Below, one piece after another: positions 17,165-25,541 of a stretch of DNA of 64,000 nt. Position numbers and translations under genes: made by a program. Source of the DNA: Gramella sp. MAR_2010_147 (GTDB lineage Bacteria; Bacteroidota; Bacteroidia; Flavobacteriales; Flavobacteriaceae); the NCBI RefSeq assembly GCF_900105135.1, contig NZ_LT629741.1, forward strand, positions 2,953,001 through 3,017,000, written 5' to 3'. The number at the start of each line of letters is the position of its first letter. Within the stretch, counting starts at the first letter, position 1. The notes under the pieces were generated by a model. That model saw nothing but the letters and a program-made list of their open reading frames with translations. It searched no databases and was not told where the DNA came from.

Positions 17165-18043
17165 ATGGCTTCAGGATTTTTTGCATTACTAGATGATATA
17201 GCAGCGCTTATGGACGATGTTTCGGTAATGACAAAAGTCGCCGGAAAAAAAACGGCTGGTCTTCTTGGGGACGATCTGGCTGTAAATGCTGAGAAGGCTT
17301 CTGGATTTATCTCTTCCAGGGAACTACCTGTGCTTTGGGCTATAACCAAAGGTTCCTTACTAAATAAGGCAATAATTTTACCAATTGCATTTTTGCTGAG
17401 TGCTTTTCTTCCTACAGCGATCACTGTCATTTTAATTCTTGGCGGGCTTTACCTCGCATATGAAGGAGCAGAGAAAATCTATGAATATATATTTCCGCAT
17501 GCTCATCCTTCAGAAAAACCAGTACTGGAAGAACTTTCTGAGGAAGAAATTTTAGCAAGGGAAGAAGAAAAAATTAAGTCGGCAATTATTACAGATTTTA
17601 TTTTGTCTGTAGAAATTGTGATCATTGCCCTGGGTGCTGTAACCAGCGAACCGATTTCTACGCAGATTATTGTAGTTACCATAATAGCCCTTATTGCAAC
17701 GGTTGGAGTTTATGGCATTGTGGCCCTGATTGTACGAATGGATGAGTTTGGTGCTAAACTTATCAATTTGAACGAACAGGATGATAGTTTCTCAGATAAA
17801 GTCGGGAAATTTTTAGTGAGAGCACTTCCATGGGTTATTAAAAGCCTTTCTTTGATAGGCACCATTGCTTTAATGCTGGTTTCCGGCGGAATCTTTGTTC
17901 ATAATATTCATTTTATACATGATTTAATTCACAGCCTGCCTAGTATACTTGGAGAATTTTTGGTAGGACTGGTGGTTGGAGCCATGGTTCTGCCAGTGGT
18001 GAATTTGCTGAAAAAAGCCTGGAAAGCTGCTTTTAAAAAATAA
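17165..18043 (+). CDS. DUF808 family inner-membrane protein
   Basis: The 292-residue protein starts with the family signature MASGFFALLDDIAALMDDVS followed by VMTKVAGKKTAGLLGDDLAV. It has about five to six hydrophobic segments, a short acidic loop (EELSEEEILAREEEK) and ends in a basic tail. Relatives include E. coli YedI; the function is unknown. It follows mscS on the same strand, possibly sharing a transcript. Confidence 0.88.
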   Translation: MASGFFALLDDIAALMDDVSVMTKVAGKKTAGLLGDDLAVNAEKASGFISSRELPVLWAITKGSLLNKAIILPIAFLLSAFLPTAITVILILGGLYLAYEGAEKIYEYIFPHAHPSEKPVLEELSEEEILAREEEKIKSAIITDFILSVEIVIIALGAVTSEPISTQIIVVTIIALIATVGVYGIVALIVRMDEFGAKLINLNEQDDSFSDKVGKFLVRALPWVIKSLSLIGTIALMLVSGGIFVHNIHFIHDLIHSLPSILGEFLVGLVVGAMVLPVVNLLKKAWKAAFKK

Positions 18044-18116
18044 GAAACTATAGTTCCTGAAAAATTAAAGAAATCTTGTATAGGAAATAGTAATATTAAG
18101 ATCTATCTCAGAAGCT

Positions 18117-18947
18117 TTATTTTGAATTCGCTTCCATAAAATTGATGATCTCCTTATATCGGTTGCTCCAGGGCCAGATATACTGAGTCATCATAGGGAT
18201 GTGTTTCTTATTTATCAGTACCGGTGCTACTTTAGGCTGATATTGCTGAAGCGCCTTCAAAAATCTTTTGTTTGCAGTGATTATAGAGGGATAGGTTTTT
18301 TTACCCAGATAGATTAAAAATGGGGGAGTGTTTTCATCTAGATAAAAAACAGGGGAGGCTTTTTTCCAGTTTTCGGGATTGTTGGTCCAGGTAGTAAGAT
18401 AGTTATTTGTAGTACTGGGCGGGTTTTGTTGAAGATAATGATGCATATCCAGTCCCGCAGCATCATTCAATATAATTCCTGAAATATCATTAGTATCAAT
18501 ATTGTATTCAGGATTCATTACTGCCAGTGAGATTAAATGGCCTCCAGCAGAGTGGCCTGTTAAAAAGAGCTTATTTGGATCCCCATTATAATGTTCAATG
18601 TTATTTTTTGTCCATTGAATAGCACTGGCGATCTGGGAAGTCATCTCTTTATAGTCAGCTTGCGGACTAAGAGTGTATCCAACCACCACCGTGGTGATTC
18701 CCTTTTTAGCAAAGTTTTTACCAAAGAAGCTATACATCTCTTTTTTCCCGCTATCCCAATTTCCGCCGTGTACAAAAATAAGAACTGGAGACTTCACCAG
18801 ACTATTTTTATTCTTTGGAGAAAAAATATTTAAACCTGGCTGCTCAGATTTTTCAGCTTTCTTTAGGTAAAGAATATTCTTATGTTTTGAAACTCCGCAT
18901 CCGGTAAGCAAAACTAAAATGAGAATCTGAAGAAAATAGCGACGCAT
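18117..18947 (-). CDS. Alpha/beta-hydrolase lipoprotein (esterase-like)
   Basis: The 276-residue protein has a lipobox signal (LILVLLTGC, Cys17) and an alpha/beta-hydrolase core: oxyanion motif IFVHGGNWDSG (His60-Gly-Gly), nucleophile elbow TGHSAGGHL (Ser133) and a C-terminal KKHIPMM histidine. It resembles the BD-FAE/carboxylesterase group of ester-cleaving enzymes. It is probably anchored in the periplasm or on the surface. The native ester is unknown. Confidence 0.85.
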   Translation of the reverse strand: MRRYFLQILILVLLTGCGVSKHKNILYLKKAEKSEQPGLNIFSPKNKNSLVKSPVLIFVHGGNWDSGKKEMYSFFGKNFAKKGITTVVVGYTLSPQADYKEMTSQIASAIQWTKNNIEHYNGDPNKLFLTGHSAGGHLISLAVMNPEYNIDTNDISGIILNDAAGLDMHHYLQQNPPSTTNNYLTTWTNNPENWKKASPVFYLDENTPPFLIYLGKKTYPSIITANKRFLKALQQYQPKVAPVLINKKHIPMMTQYIWPWSNRYKEIINFMEANSK

Positions 18948-19040
18948 TTTTTATTTCGAAGATAACAGAAATATAAGTATACTTTTTACAATAGGTCTGC
19001 TGACAGAGAACGGAAAAACCATCCTTAAAACCAAAAAAAA

Positions 19041-19076
19041 CCGTAATCATTGATAATTCGAGGCTATAGAGTGGAG
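19041..19076 (-). repeat. Left flanking direct repeat of the cassette region
   Basis: This 36-bp stretch matches 26191-26226 at 31 of 36 positions, including an identical GGCTATAGAGTGGAG end. On the minus strand the neighbouring sequence (19104-19071) reads GGACGAGGGTTCG... CTCCAC, like the 3' end of a tRNA or tmRNA. It is probably a degenerate attachment-site scar. Confidence 0.55.
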
Positions 19077-19164
19077 CTATGCAGGTCCCGAACCCTCGTC
19101 CAAGCCGGTCTGCGAGTTTAATTGGGACTCCATGGGATTCACCGGAAAATGAAATTTCATTCTA

Positions 19165-19443
19165 ATGAGGGTAGATAATCAGATTATAAGTTTAGATCCT
19201 TTCTTTGTTCAAATTAGCGCAAACAAAAGAAAACTTCGAGTGATAGGAATTAAAATGGATTTGGAGCAAGAACCAAAATGGATCAATGGAAGAGAACAAT
19301 TTTGCTGGATCGTTACAGTTAAATTTTTGGATGATTACCAGCAAATAGAACTACACTTTAATTATAATGATGAATGTGTAAAAAAGGATACGATTAGACC
19401 TTTTGTTCCAAAAATCGAATTTCCTAACAGAATAATTAATTAA
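19165..19443 (+). CDS. Hypothetical protein, 92 aa
   Basis: I do not recognise the family. The short soluble product (MRVDNQIISLDPFFVQISAN, WINGREQFCWIVTVKFLDDY, QQIELHFNYNDECVKKD) looks like a compact beta-rich domain. It lies just inside the left flanking repeat and is the only plus-strand gene of the accessory block. No repeat of the cassette family precedes it. Codon use and length are plausible for a real gene, but there is no domain support. Confidence 0.5.
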   Translation: MRVDNQIISLDPFFVQISANKRKLRVIGIKMDLEQEPKWINGREQFCWIVTVKFLDDYQQIELHFNYNDECVKKDTIRPFVPKIEFPNRIIN

Positions 19444-19648
19444 TGCCTTTAAAAAAAACTTATCGGACTTCAAATTCAACTTTTACCTGTAAGACTCCTC
19501 AAAAATCTTTCATATTGGGTATTTTACCCATTTTCAATAACTCCCTTATAATATTGACTATTAGCTCAGTCAAGCATTTTACATTTCTCAACTAAGAATC
19601 TATTACAAGAAGATTATATGTTGGAATTAGCTTAAAAGTATCTGGATT

Positions 19649-20698
19649 TTATCTTAGTTCATTGTTGTGGCTAGTTTTTTTGCGAATTATTTTCACAATT
19701 CGGTTAAATACAATCTCCGATAAATTCCATTCATATCCCTCAAAATCCGTAGTGTTAATAAATTGCACAACTACAGCATCAATATCTTCATGGTATTCTG
19801 CAAGGCTCTGATAACCAACAACCAAACCCCCGTGACTATATTCGTATGGATAAATTTCCTTTTCTCCCTTGTCAAACACTGAACCATCGTTTAAGGCTCG
19901 TAAGAAAATACCAACGTCTTCTGCTGTAGCCAACATTCCATATTCACGGGCCTTAAAATCCTCATTATGTCCTACATAATAACCGCTCATTACATTGTCT
20001 AAATCAACTTGGCTAATCGAAAAAAAGGTATTCTTAAGCTCGAGAGGATTCAATATTTTTTCCTTAATATATTCGTTATGGTTGTATCCTAAAACCTTAT
20101 CCATGATTTTACGTAGCAATAAATAATTCGTGTTTGAATATTCATATCCTTCATTGGGTTTAAAACTGGCTGGTAGGTCTAGAGCAAAATCCAAAGCATT
20201 TTTGCTATTTACCTGTTCGTTTTCCCAATAAGTTGGATTATCTGTGAAATTTGGAATACCAGAACGGTGTTGAATCATCATCTCCAAGGTAATTTCCTCA
20301 GCATTTTCAATCCTATCACTAAGTTCTGGAAGATAATCAATGAGTGATTTATTAAAAGACAAAAGATTTTCTCTGACCAATTTAGTAACTGCTACAGCGG
20401 TATATAATTTGCTAATACTGGCAATTTTGAATAATGAATTTGGTTCGGCTGGAATTTTATTTTCTCTATCTTTCCAACCACCCGTGTAATATTTAGGTGG
20501 TTTTCCTGCTTGATCCACATAAATAATCATGCCGTCAAAACCATGTCCAATTGCTTCATCTACTTGTTTTTGGACTGTATCAGGTAACGGCAAAATCCAA
20601 GCCTTTACCAAAATCCATGGTACAAAAAACATTGAGATTATCGTTCCAACGAGTAATAGTACTCTTACGATCCATTTAGCTTTTCTATTTTTAATCAT
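19649..20698 (-). CDS. Serine hydrolase of the beta-lactamase / penicillin-binding protein fold, membrane-anchored
   Basis: The 349-residue protein has an N-terminal membrane anchor (about residues 10-35) and a class C beta-lactamase-type domain: SxxK motif KIASISKLYTAVAVTKLV (Ser94, Lys97), YxN in YEYSNTNYLLLRKI and a third-motif equivalent YSHGGLVVGYQ. Proteins of this type act as D-aminopeptidases, esterases or peptidases; I would not call it an antibiotic resistance enzyme. It is the left-most gene of the repeat-spaced array. Its last codons (SHNNELR) run through a sequence resembling one repeat end. Confidence 0.83.
   Translation of the reverse strand: MIKNRKAKWIVRVLLLVGTIISMFFVPWILVKAWILPLPDTVQKQVDEAIGHGFDGMIIYVDQAGKPPKYYTGGWKDRENKIPAEPNSLFKIASISKLYTAVAVTKLVRENLLSFNKSLIDYLPELSDRIENAEEITLEMMIQHRSGIPNFTDNPTYWENEQVNSKNALDFALDLPASFKPNEGYEYSNTNYLLLRKIMDKVLGYNHNEYIKEKILNPLELKNTFFSISQVDLDNVMSGYYVGHNEDFKAREYGMLATAEDVGIFLRALNDGSVFDKGEKEIYPYEYSHGGLVVGYQSLAEYHEDIDAVVVQFINTTDFEGYEWNLSEIVFNRIVKIIRKKTSHNNELR
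19656..19672. repeat. Half-site resembling the right end of the cassette repeat
   Basis: AGTTCATTGTTGTGGC resembles the right terminus of the six complete repeats (for example AATTGTTGTTGTGC in copy 6). It lies inside the last codons of the serine hydrolase gene and may mark the left limit of the array. Confidence 0.35.
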
Positions 20699-20789
20699 TC
20701 TTTACCTCTCAATCTTCTAAATGTACTAATATTTTGAAGTTGCCAAATTTTTGAGTTTTTTAATAATCAGTATGCTTTTTAAAAAATTA

Positions 20790-20921
20790 GCCACAACGGT
20801 TCCGGTTCGCATGTTGAAGGAGTAGGGGACGCGGATTTGTCGGCTTAAAATTGGTTTGTTGGTCAAGTCTAATTATTTTCTTTCTAACGCTACCGTCTAT
20901 TTGCGATGAGCCGTTGTTGGC
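20790..20921. repeat. Cassette repeat copy 1 (132 bp)
   Basis: The left end GCCACAACGG and right end CCGTTGTTGGC are complementary with one bulged base. An inner TCGCA / TGCGA pair lies inside them. It contains the shared TTTGTCGGCTTA block, and its right half (CTAACGCTACCGTCTATTTG onwards) is nearly identical to copy 2. It ends 8 bp from the stop of the next gene. Confidence 0.9.
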
Positions 20922-20929
20922 ACTAGTAT

Positions 20930-21763
20930 TTAGTAATACAATTTGTTTGTATCTTGTTCAATATAAAACTGTAAATATTGTCTAAATTTCACTGAAGTTT
21001 CTGTATTCGGAATATTTACTTTATCCCACTTTTTTAAATTTCTATTGATATTTAGTAAATCTGTTTCTGCTTGATTTTCCGGATTCCTATATTTTATATT
21101 TGGAGTCTTATTTAATCCATACATTTTATCAGTAATTTTTTCTCCAAGTCTGTCTGAAAATTTTTCAGACCATAAATTAGCAGCAATTAAATCACCATTC
21201 TCATCTATATCAATTATTACATTAACTCTTTTAGTTGTATAGTTTTTACTATTTATTAAATCTGAAATAATTGAATCTATATCTTTTTTAGGTTTAGATA
21301 ATTTAAAAGAATCATCAAGCGATGAAAATGTATATTTTGACGGGTCGAAATTATTACCATTTTTAAGGAAGAATTGATATTCATTATCTAGAGTTTTTTT
21401 TAAAGGTTTTGAGTTTGAACACATATAACTGAACGTCAATTCTCCATTTCTTCGACGAGCGTAAATTAACCATTTTTGATTTTCATCGATTTCCCAGTAA
21501 CATGAATCTCTTTCATCATCTTTTTGATATCTGAAATTAAATGTCACATATTTAGATTTTTTCAAGCCTTTGTATTGTTTGATAATTCTAAATCTAACAT
21601 CATAATTAGAAGAATCTAACCTTACCGACTTTTCAATTGCTATGGCTTCTAAAACATAGTCAGAATAGTAAAATTCTATCGCTTTTTTTGGAGTTTCACA
21701 ACTACAAGCCAGAACTTCAATTCCTGAAAAAAGGATTAGTATTATTAAAACTATTTTCTTCAT
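20930..21763 (-). CDS. Exported protein with N-terminal CSC motif (netrin/TIMP-like?), cassette gene
   Basis: The ATG at 21763 (MKKIVLIILILF) gives a 277-residue protein; an upstream TTG is less likely. The signal peptide ends near VLA, leaving mature CSCETPKKAIEFYYSDYVLE. A Cys-x-Cys start followed by an A/S-rich barrel (VRFRIIKQYKGLKKSKYVTF, DSCYWEIDENQKWLIYARR) recalls the TIMP/netrin-like OB fold seen in Bacteroidetes exported proteins; this is a resemblance, not a firm assignment. The C-terminal half is unassigned. The gene fills its cassette almost completely: 8 bp to copy 1 and 10 bp to copy 2. Confidence 0.65.
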   Translation of the reverse strand: MKKIVLIILILFSGIEVLACSCETPKKAIEFYYSDYVLEAIAIEKSVRLDSSNYDVRFRIIKQYKGLKKSKYVTFNFRYQKDDERDSCYWEIDENQKWLIYARRRNGELTFSYMCSNSKPLKKTLDNEYQFFLKNGNNFDPSKYTFSSLDDSFKLSKPKKDIDSIISDLINSKNYTTKRVNVIIDIDENGDLIAANLWSEKFSDRLGEKITDKMYGLNKTPNIKYRNPENQAETDLLNINRNLKKWDKVNIPNTETSVKFRQYLQFYIEQDTNKLYY

Positions 21764-21773
21764 AAATATTAGT

Positions 21774-21904
21774 GTCAACGGTTACGGTGATTTCCAGTTG
21801 GCGCAGTAAGGGGCACGGAATTGTCGGCTTAGTGTTAGTTTGTTGGTCAAGTTAATTATTTTCTTTCTAACGCTACCGTCTATTTGCGATGAGCCGTTGT
21901 TGCC
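21774..21904. repeat. Cassette repeat copy 2 (131 bp)
   Basis: The left end GTCAACGGTTACGGT and right end ATTTGCGATGAGCCGTTG flank the TTGTCGGCTTAGTGTTAG block and a TTGGTCAAGTTAATTATTTT segment. It begins only 10 bp upstream of the gene at 21,763 and shares its right half with copy 1. Confidence 0.9.
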
Positions 21905-22000
21905 AAGCGTAACGAAAATTGTAATTATTTTAAATTTTTGAATTAACTTATATCAAATCTAGAATGGCTAAAAAGTAACTTGATATTAATAACGAGTTAC

Positions 22001-22426
22001 TTAAATATTGCCTTCACAATTTATTAAAGGCTTATCATCCTCATCAAGGAAGAAATCTAAATTAATTGAGTTTTGATTTTGAAACTTTATAAAATCTGTT
22101 TCTACCTTCTTATATCCAATTGAAGAAACTTGAACGTAGAATAATTGATCTTTTTCAATAATTATGGAATACTTCCCTGTAGTAGAAGTTATAACTTTCT
22201 TACAGCCAATAATCAATTCACTATTACTTAGAGGTTTTTTTGTTTCTATATCTACAACTTGACCAAAAACTTCTACTTTCCCATTTTCATTGTATTCATC
22301 ATTATCTAAAAGGTGAAATATATAACCACCTTTATTATCAGTCATTACTAGTTTTTCATTTGTTGAAGAACAACTAAAAATGAGTATTAATATTGTTATA
22401 AATAAAGAGATCCTTAAAATTTTCAT
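22001..22426 (-). CDS. Lipoprotein with carboxypeptidase-regulatory-like beta-sandwich, cassette gene
   Basis: The 141-residue protein has a lipobox signal (TILILIFSCSS, Cys19 region). The mature part contains VEVFGQVVDIETKKPLSNSE, ITSTTGKYSIIIE and VQVSSIGYKKVETDF. This is the pattern of the CarboxypepD_reg / carbohydrate-binding-like beta-sandwich found in many Bacteroidetes surface proteins. It is a stand-alone domain with an acidic tail (DEDDKPLINCEGNI). No enzymatic motif is visible. It lies between repeat copies 2 and 3. Confidence 0.72.
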   Translation of the reverse strand: MKILRISLFITILILIFSCSSTNEKLVMTDNKGGYIFHLLDNDEYNENGKVEVFGQVVDIETKKPLSNSELIIGCKKVITSTTGKYSIIIEKDQLFYVQVSSIGYKKVETDFIKFQNQNSINLDFFLDEDDKPLINCEGNI

Positions 22427-22525
22427 TGTCTATAATTATATAGCTTAAATTGTTTTTCGCTTTTATCTTTTTTATTCAATTAACAACAAAAAATTAGGAT
22501 TTAAGAATAGTGTTGAGTTATTGTT

Positions 22526-22657
22526 GCCAACGTTCCCGGTTATCGCAAGTTGCGTGGAGTAGGCAACATGTTCTTGTCGGCTTTATTGTTTTTTTATAGA
22601 TATCTAAGTACACTTTCTCGACTAATCCAGCTATTTGCGCTTAACAGATGTTGTAGC
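22526..22657. repeat. Cassette repeat copy 3 (132 bp, most diverged)
   Basis: The left end GCCAACGTTCCCGGTTATCG and right end CTATTTGCGCTTAACAGATG keep the two-box layout and the CTTGTCGGCTTTATTG block. The inner sequence differs most from the other copies, while the length is unchanged. Confidence 0.82.
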
Positions 22658-22719
22658 TAGTGGTGATTAAACGATTATGAGCTTTTATGTTTTTCATAGA
22701 AGGATATCTCATATTTAAA

Positions 22720-23592
22720 TTATGGTGCTGGAATACCTGAACTAACTGACCAAAGTTCAAACCAATCCTGCAATTCCATATTTACTGTGGTCGCTTTCAT
22801 TAAATCCGTTAGTCTTGAATGGTTTGTAGTTCCACAAACAGGTAAAATTCCCGAAGGATGTTTTAAAATCCATGCTAGAAATATGACATCAATTGGGACA
22901 TCGTATTTTAAAGAATAACTTGCAGCAATTTTTTTTAACTGATGTGACTTCTCGTTATCCTCTTTAAAGACTGTTCCTAAAGGAGACCAGCACATGGGTG
23001 TGATGGTATTTATCTGCATATGATCTAAACTTCCATTTAGCATAGCTTCATAATCAGTTATGGAAAACTCAATTTGGTTAAAATTTATTTTGGTTTTAGT
23101 TTCAATTAAGTCAGTTTGTTGTGGTGTGAAATTTGAAACTCCAAAATCTAAAATTTTCCCATCTCTTTTGAGTTTTTCAACCGCCTCTGCAATTTCATCT
23201 ACTTTCATTAAAGGACTGGGGCGGTGTAACAAAAGTAAATCTAAATACTCGGTTCTTAAGTTTCTTAATGTTTGTTCAACCGAATTAATTATATAGGATG
23301 TGGAATAATCGTAATGTTTTATTGAATTTTTTCTTTTTTCCGACTCTAGTTGAATTCCACATTTAGAAATCAATTGTATTTTGCTTCTCTCTATTTTACT
23401 TTCTTTAAAAGCATCTCCAAAAGCACTCTCCGTTGTATAATCACCATATATATCAGCGTGATCAAATGAAGTGATATAATTTTCTAAACAACAATTCATC
23501 AATTCAATCATCTGCTTTCCGTTGCAATTTTCCCCCCAAACACCCCATGTCATGGTACCGGCAATAATCTTTGAGAACTTTGACTTATTCAT
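22720..23592 (-). CDS. Aldo/keto reductase, cassette gene
   Basis: This 290-residue cytoplasmic AKR resembles the YdhF-type oxidoreductases. Conserved elements are MTWGVWGENCNGKQM at the N-terminus, the DHADIYGDYTTESAFGDAFK motif with catalytic Asp/Tyr, LISKCGIQ with the active-site Lys, YLDLLLLHRPSP and GVSNFTPQQTDLI, then ITPMCWSPLG and GILPVCGTTNHSRL for cofactor binding. It would reduce aldehydes or ketones with NADPH; the substrate is unknown. It is the only clear metabolic enzyme in the array and lies between copies 3 and 4. Confidence 0.92.
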   Translation of the reverse strand: MNKSKFSKIIAGTMTWGVWGENCNGKQMIELMNCCLENYITSFDHADIYGDYTTESAFGDAFKESKIERSKIQLISKCGIQLESEKRKNSIKHYDYSTSYIINSVEQTLRNLRTEYLDLLLLHRPSPLMKVDEIAEAVEKLKRDGKILDFGVSNFTPQQTDLIETKTKINFNQIEFSITDYEAMLNGSLDHMQINTITPMCWSPLGTVFKEDNEKSHQLKKIAASYSLKYDVPIDVIFLAWILKHPSGILPVCGTTNHSRLTDLMKATTVNMELQDWFELWSVSSGIPAP

Positions 23593-23672
23593 ACATTGTG
23601 TTGTATTTATTTATAGCAAAAATACATATAATCGAATTAAATAATTGAGTTCAGAGTGATGTTGAGCCATTA

Positions 23673-23805
23673 GCTACAACGGTTACGGTCACCGCAAGTT
23701 GCGGAATTATGAATGCGAATTTGTCGGTTTAACGGTTTTGTTTATTATGGGAACTAATTTAGTTCTTTTCTATTAAACCCGCCATTTGCGATATAGGTTG
23801 TTGGC
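23673..23805. repeat. Cassette repeat copy 4 (133 bp)
   Basis: The left end GCTACAACGGTTACGGTCAC and right end CATTTGCGATATAGGTTG are as in the other copies, with TTTGTCGGTTTAACGG in the middle. The last 33 bp also encode the C-terminus of the neighbouring CPBP gene. Confidence 0.87.
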
Positions 23806-24588
23806 TATAGTTATTTTCTTCATCCCCACGAATGTAAATATTAATCCTAAAATTATTAAACTCCAGTAGACATAATTAAAATTTAAGCTATTGATCCAAT
23901 TATTATAATTCTCAGCATTAACTAGAAATATGAAATAATAGCTATTCATTAAAATATGAAAAAAAATCGAGTAGAGAATTTTTCTAGTTTTTAGAAAAAT
24001 CAAACCACTCAGTATGCCAAATATTAATGAAGGAATTAAATTATAAGGCGTTTCTATATGAATAATGGCAAAGCAAAAACTTGAAATTAATAAGGAAGTT
24101 GATGTTTTATATTTTTTTAGAAGTTTTGAGATTAAAAATTTCCTGAAAAATAATTCTTCTAAAATTGGAGCTATAAAAATAACAGTTGAAATCTGATAAA
24201 TTAAATCAGTTTTATCAATTGAATGATTTGTTTTCGGAAAATCTATAAAACCATTCACATAGAATTCTATTAATTTATCTAAGTCAAATAGAGGTTGATA
24301 AATTAGTTCTAATCCTATTGAAACGATTATTAAGTATTTTAAAATTGAAAATTTATAATTATTTAATTTGAACTCAGCTTTTCTCGGAATCTCTGTTTTC
24401 CAGAATATTTGAAAGATAGTGAAGTAGCTAATTAAGAAACCTAAGATTTTGCTTACACCTTTGAGATGTGAATTTGATAATGAAATTGGTTGATCGAATA
24501 AATTAAATAAGCCAAATACTCCTAGCTGAACAAGGAGAAAAACTATTATTAGTAGAAGGGCTAATAAAATTGCTTTAGTTACACTCAC
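23773..24588 (-). CDS. CPBP (Abi/CAAX-like) intramembrane metalloprotease family protein, cassette gene
   Basis: The 271-residue membrane protein has about seven hydrophobic segments. The CPBP motifs are present: APILEELFFRKFLI (EExxxR), FAIIHIETPYN (FxxxH) and IFFHILMNSYYF (HxxxN). Family members process prenylated peptides or act in bacteriocin self-immunity and stress functions. The most upstream start is a GTG at 24588, 14 bp from repeat copy 5. The final residues (ANNLYRKWRV) are read from repeat copy 4, so the stop codon lies inside the repeat. Confidence 0.85.
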   Translation of the reverse strand: MSVTKAILLALLLIIVFLLVQLGVFGLFNLFDQPISLSNSHLKGVSKILGFLISYFTIFQIFWKTEIPRKAEFKLNNYKFSILKYLIIVSIGLELIYQPLFDLDKLIEFYVNGFIDFPKTNHSIDKTDLIYQISTVIFIAPILEELFFRKFLISKLLKKYKTSTSLLISSFCFAIIHIETPYNLIPSLIFGILSGLIFLKTRKILYSIFFHILMNSYYFIFLVNAENYNNWINSLNFNYVYWSLIILGLIFTFVGMKKITIANNLYRKWRV

Positions 24589-24602
24589 TCTAATTAATTA
24601 CA

Positions 24603-24736
24603 GCCAACGGTTCCGGTTATCGCCAGTTGGCGGAGTAGGGACGCTGATTTGTCGGCTTAGTATTGGTTTGTTGGTCAGGTTAATTTTTTTTCTTTTTTCT
24701 CGATGCCGTCTATTTGCGATTAACCATTGTTGTTGC
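24603..24736. repeat. Cassette repeat copy 5 (134 bp)
   Basis: The left end GCCAACGGTTCCGGTTATCG pairs with right-end GCGATTAACCATTGTTGTTG across a CCGG bulge. The middle carries TTTGTCGGCTTAGTATTGG and TTGTTGGTCAGGTTAATT. It ends 13 bp from the stop of the next gene. Confidence 0.9.
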
Positions 24737-24749
24737 AAGTTTTTGTTCT

Positions 24750-25394
24750 CTAATTTTGTTTAGGAGGAGGCGGTGGGGGCATTGGAACCATTCTTAATGG
24801 TCTATCTCTAAAATATATTTTCAAGTATAAAGTGTCCACATTTTCCTTATTTAGTTGGTTGAATTTTTCTGATAAATTAATTAAAAAATCTTCAAATTCA
24901 TCCGACTTAGTCTTTCCTTCAAAATATACTTCTATTCCAGCACGATCTGGTGAATCGGAATAATTGAAATCTTTACCATTATTTAAAAGATGTCTTTTTA
25001 GAATTATTCCTAAACTATCTATAGAGTGTTTGATTTTATAATTGGTGAGAATTGTATCATTTTGAATGAATATTCGCGACCGAAATGTTGGACAACTTAC
25101 AATATTGTTTTCTGAACATTCATACCAGGGAAAGAGCTTAAATTTTGCTTTTTTAGTTGAATAATTTATTATAGGAATAGAATCTTTACAAGCAATTCGA
25201 TCAATTTCCTTTAGTAGTTCTGAATAATCTTCGATATCCTCAATAAATATATCTGAAAGATTAGTTCTATCATTAAATTTTCCCCTTTCTGGATAATAAT
25301 AAATTTCATTTTCGAAACAATTCTTTTCCTCCCTTTGATTACAAGAGAATAAACTTAAAATTAGAATAATTGATATGTAGATTACTTTCTTCAA
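24750..25394 (-). CDS. Hypothetical lipoprotein with proline tail, cassette gene
   Basis: The 214-residue product starts at a TTG (25394), because the signal peptide KKVIYISIILILSLFSC begins there and no ATG is nearby. It ends with a run of prolines (PMPPPPPPKQN). The lipobox Cys is at about residue 18. The C-terminal half (AGIEVYFEGKTKSDEFEDF, NVDTLYLKIYFRDRP) looks like a small alpha/beta domain. I do not recognise a family. The start lies only 6 bp from repeat copy 6, which leaves no room for an independent promoter outside the repeat. Confidence 0.62.
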   Translation of the reverse strand: MKKVIYISIILILSLFSCNQREEKNCFENEIYYYPERGKFNDRTNLSDIFIEDIEDYSELLKEIDRIACKDSIPIINYSTKKAKFKLFPWYECSENNIVSCPTFRSRIFIQNDTILTNYKIKHSIDSLGIILKRHLLNNGKDFNYSDSPDRAGIEVYFEGKTKSDEFEDFLINLSEKFNQLNKENVDTLYLKIYFRDRPLRMVPMPPPPPPKQN

Positions 25395-25400
25395 AAATTT

Positions 25401-25534
25401 GCTACAACGGTTACGGTTATGGACAAGTAGCGGGAGTAGGGACTCGTATTTGTCGGATTAATCTTTTATTTCCTGGTTTTCTAAATTACACTTTTTCGGC
25501 AATACCCGTTATTTGCGATGAATTGTTGTTGTGC
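25401..25534. repeat. Cassette repeat copy 6 (134 bp)
   Basis: The left end GCTACAACGGTTACGGTTAT and right end ATTTGCGATGAATTGTTG enclose TTTGTCGGATTAATC. Its distances to neighbouring genes are 6 bp and 7 bp. Confidence 0.88.
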
Positions 25535-25541
25535 AAAGTTC

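Noticed and set aside
19071..19104. Complete tRNA or tmRNA gene
   Set aside because: Only 3'-end-like sequence is visible and the T-arm does not pair properly; no full cloverleaf or tag-peptide frame can be drawn.
19649..20698. Antibiotic-resistance beta-lactamase
   Set aside because: Only the broad serine beta-lactamase/esterase fold motifs are present, together with a membrane anchor; nothing points to beta-lactam hydrolysis.
20790..25534. CRISPR array
   Set aside because: Repeats are over 130 bp, about 0.6-1 kb apart and separated by genes; no cas genes are present.
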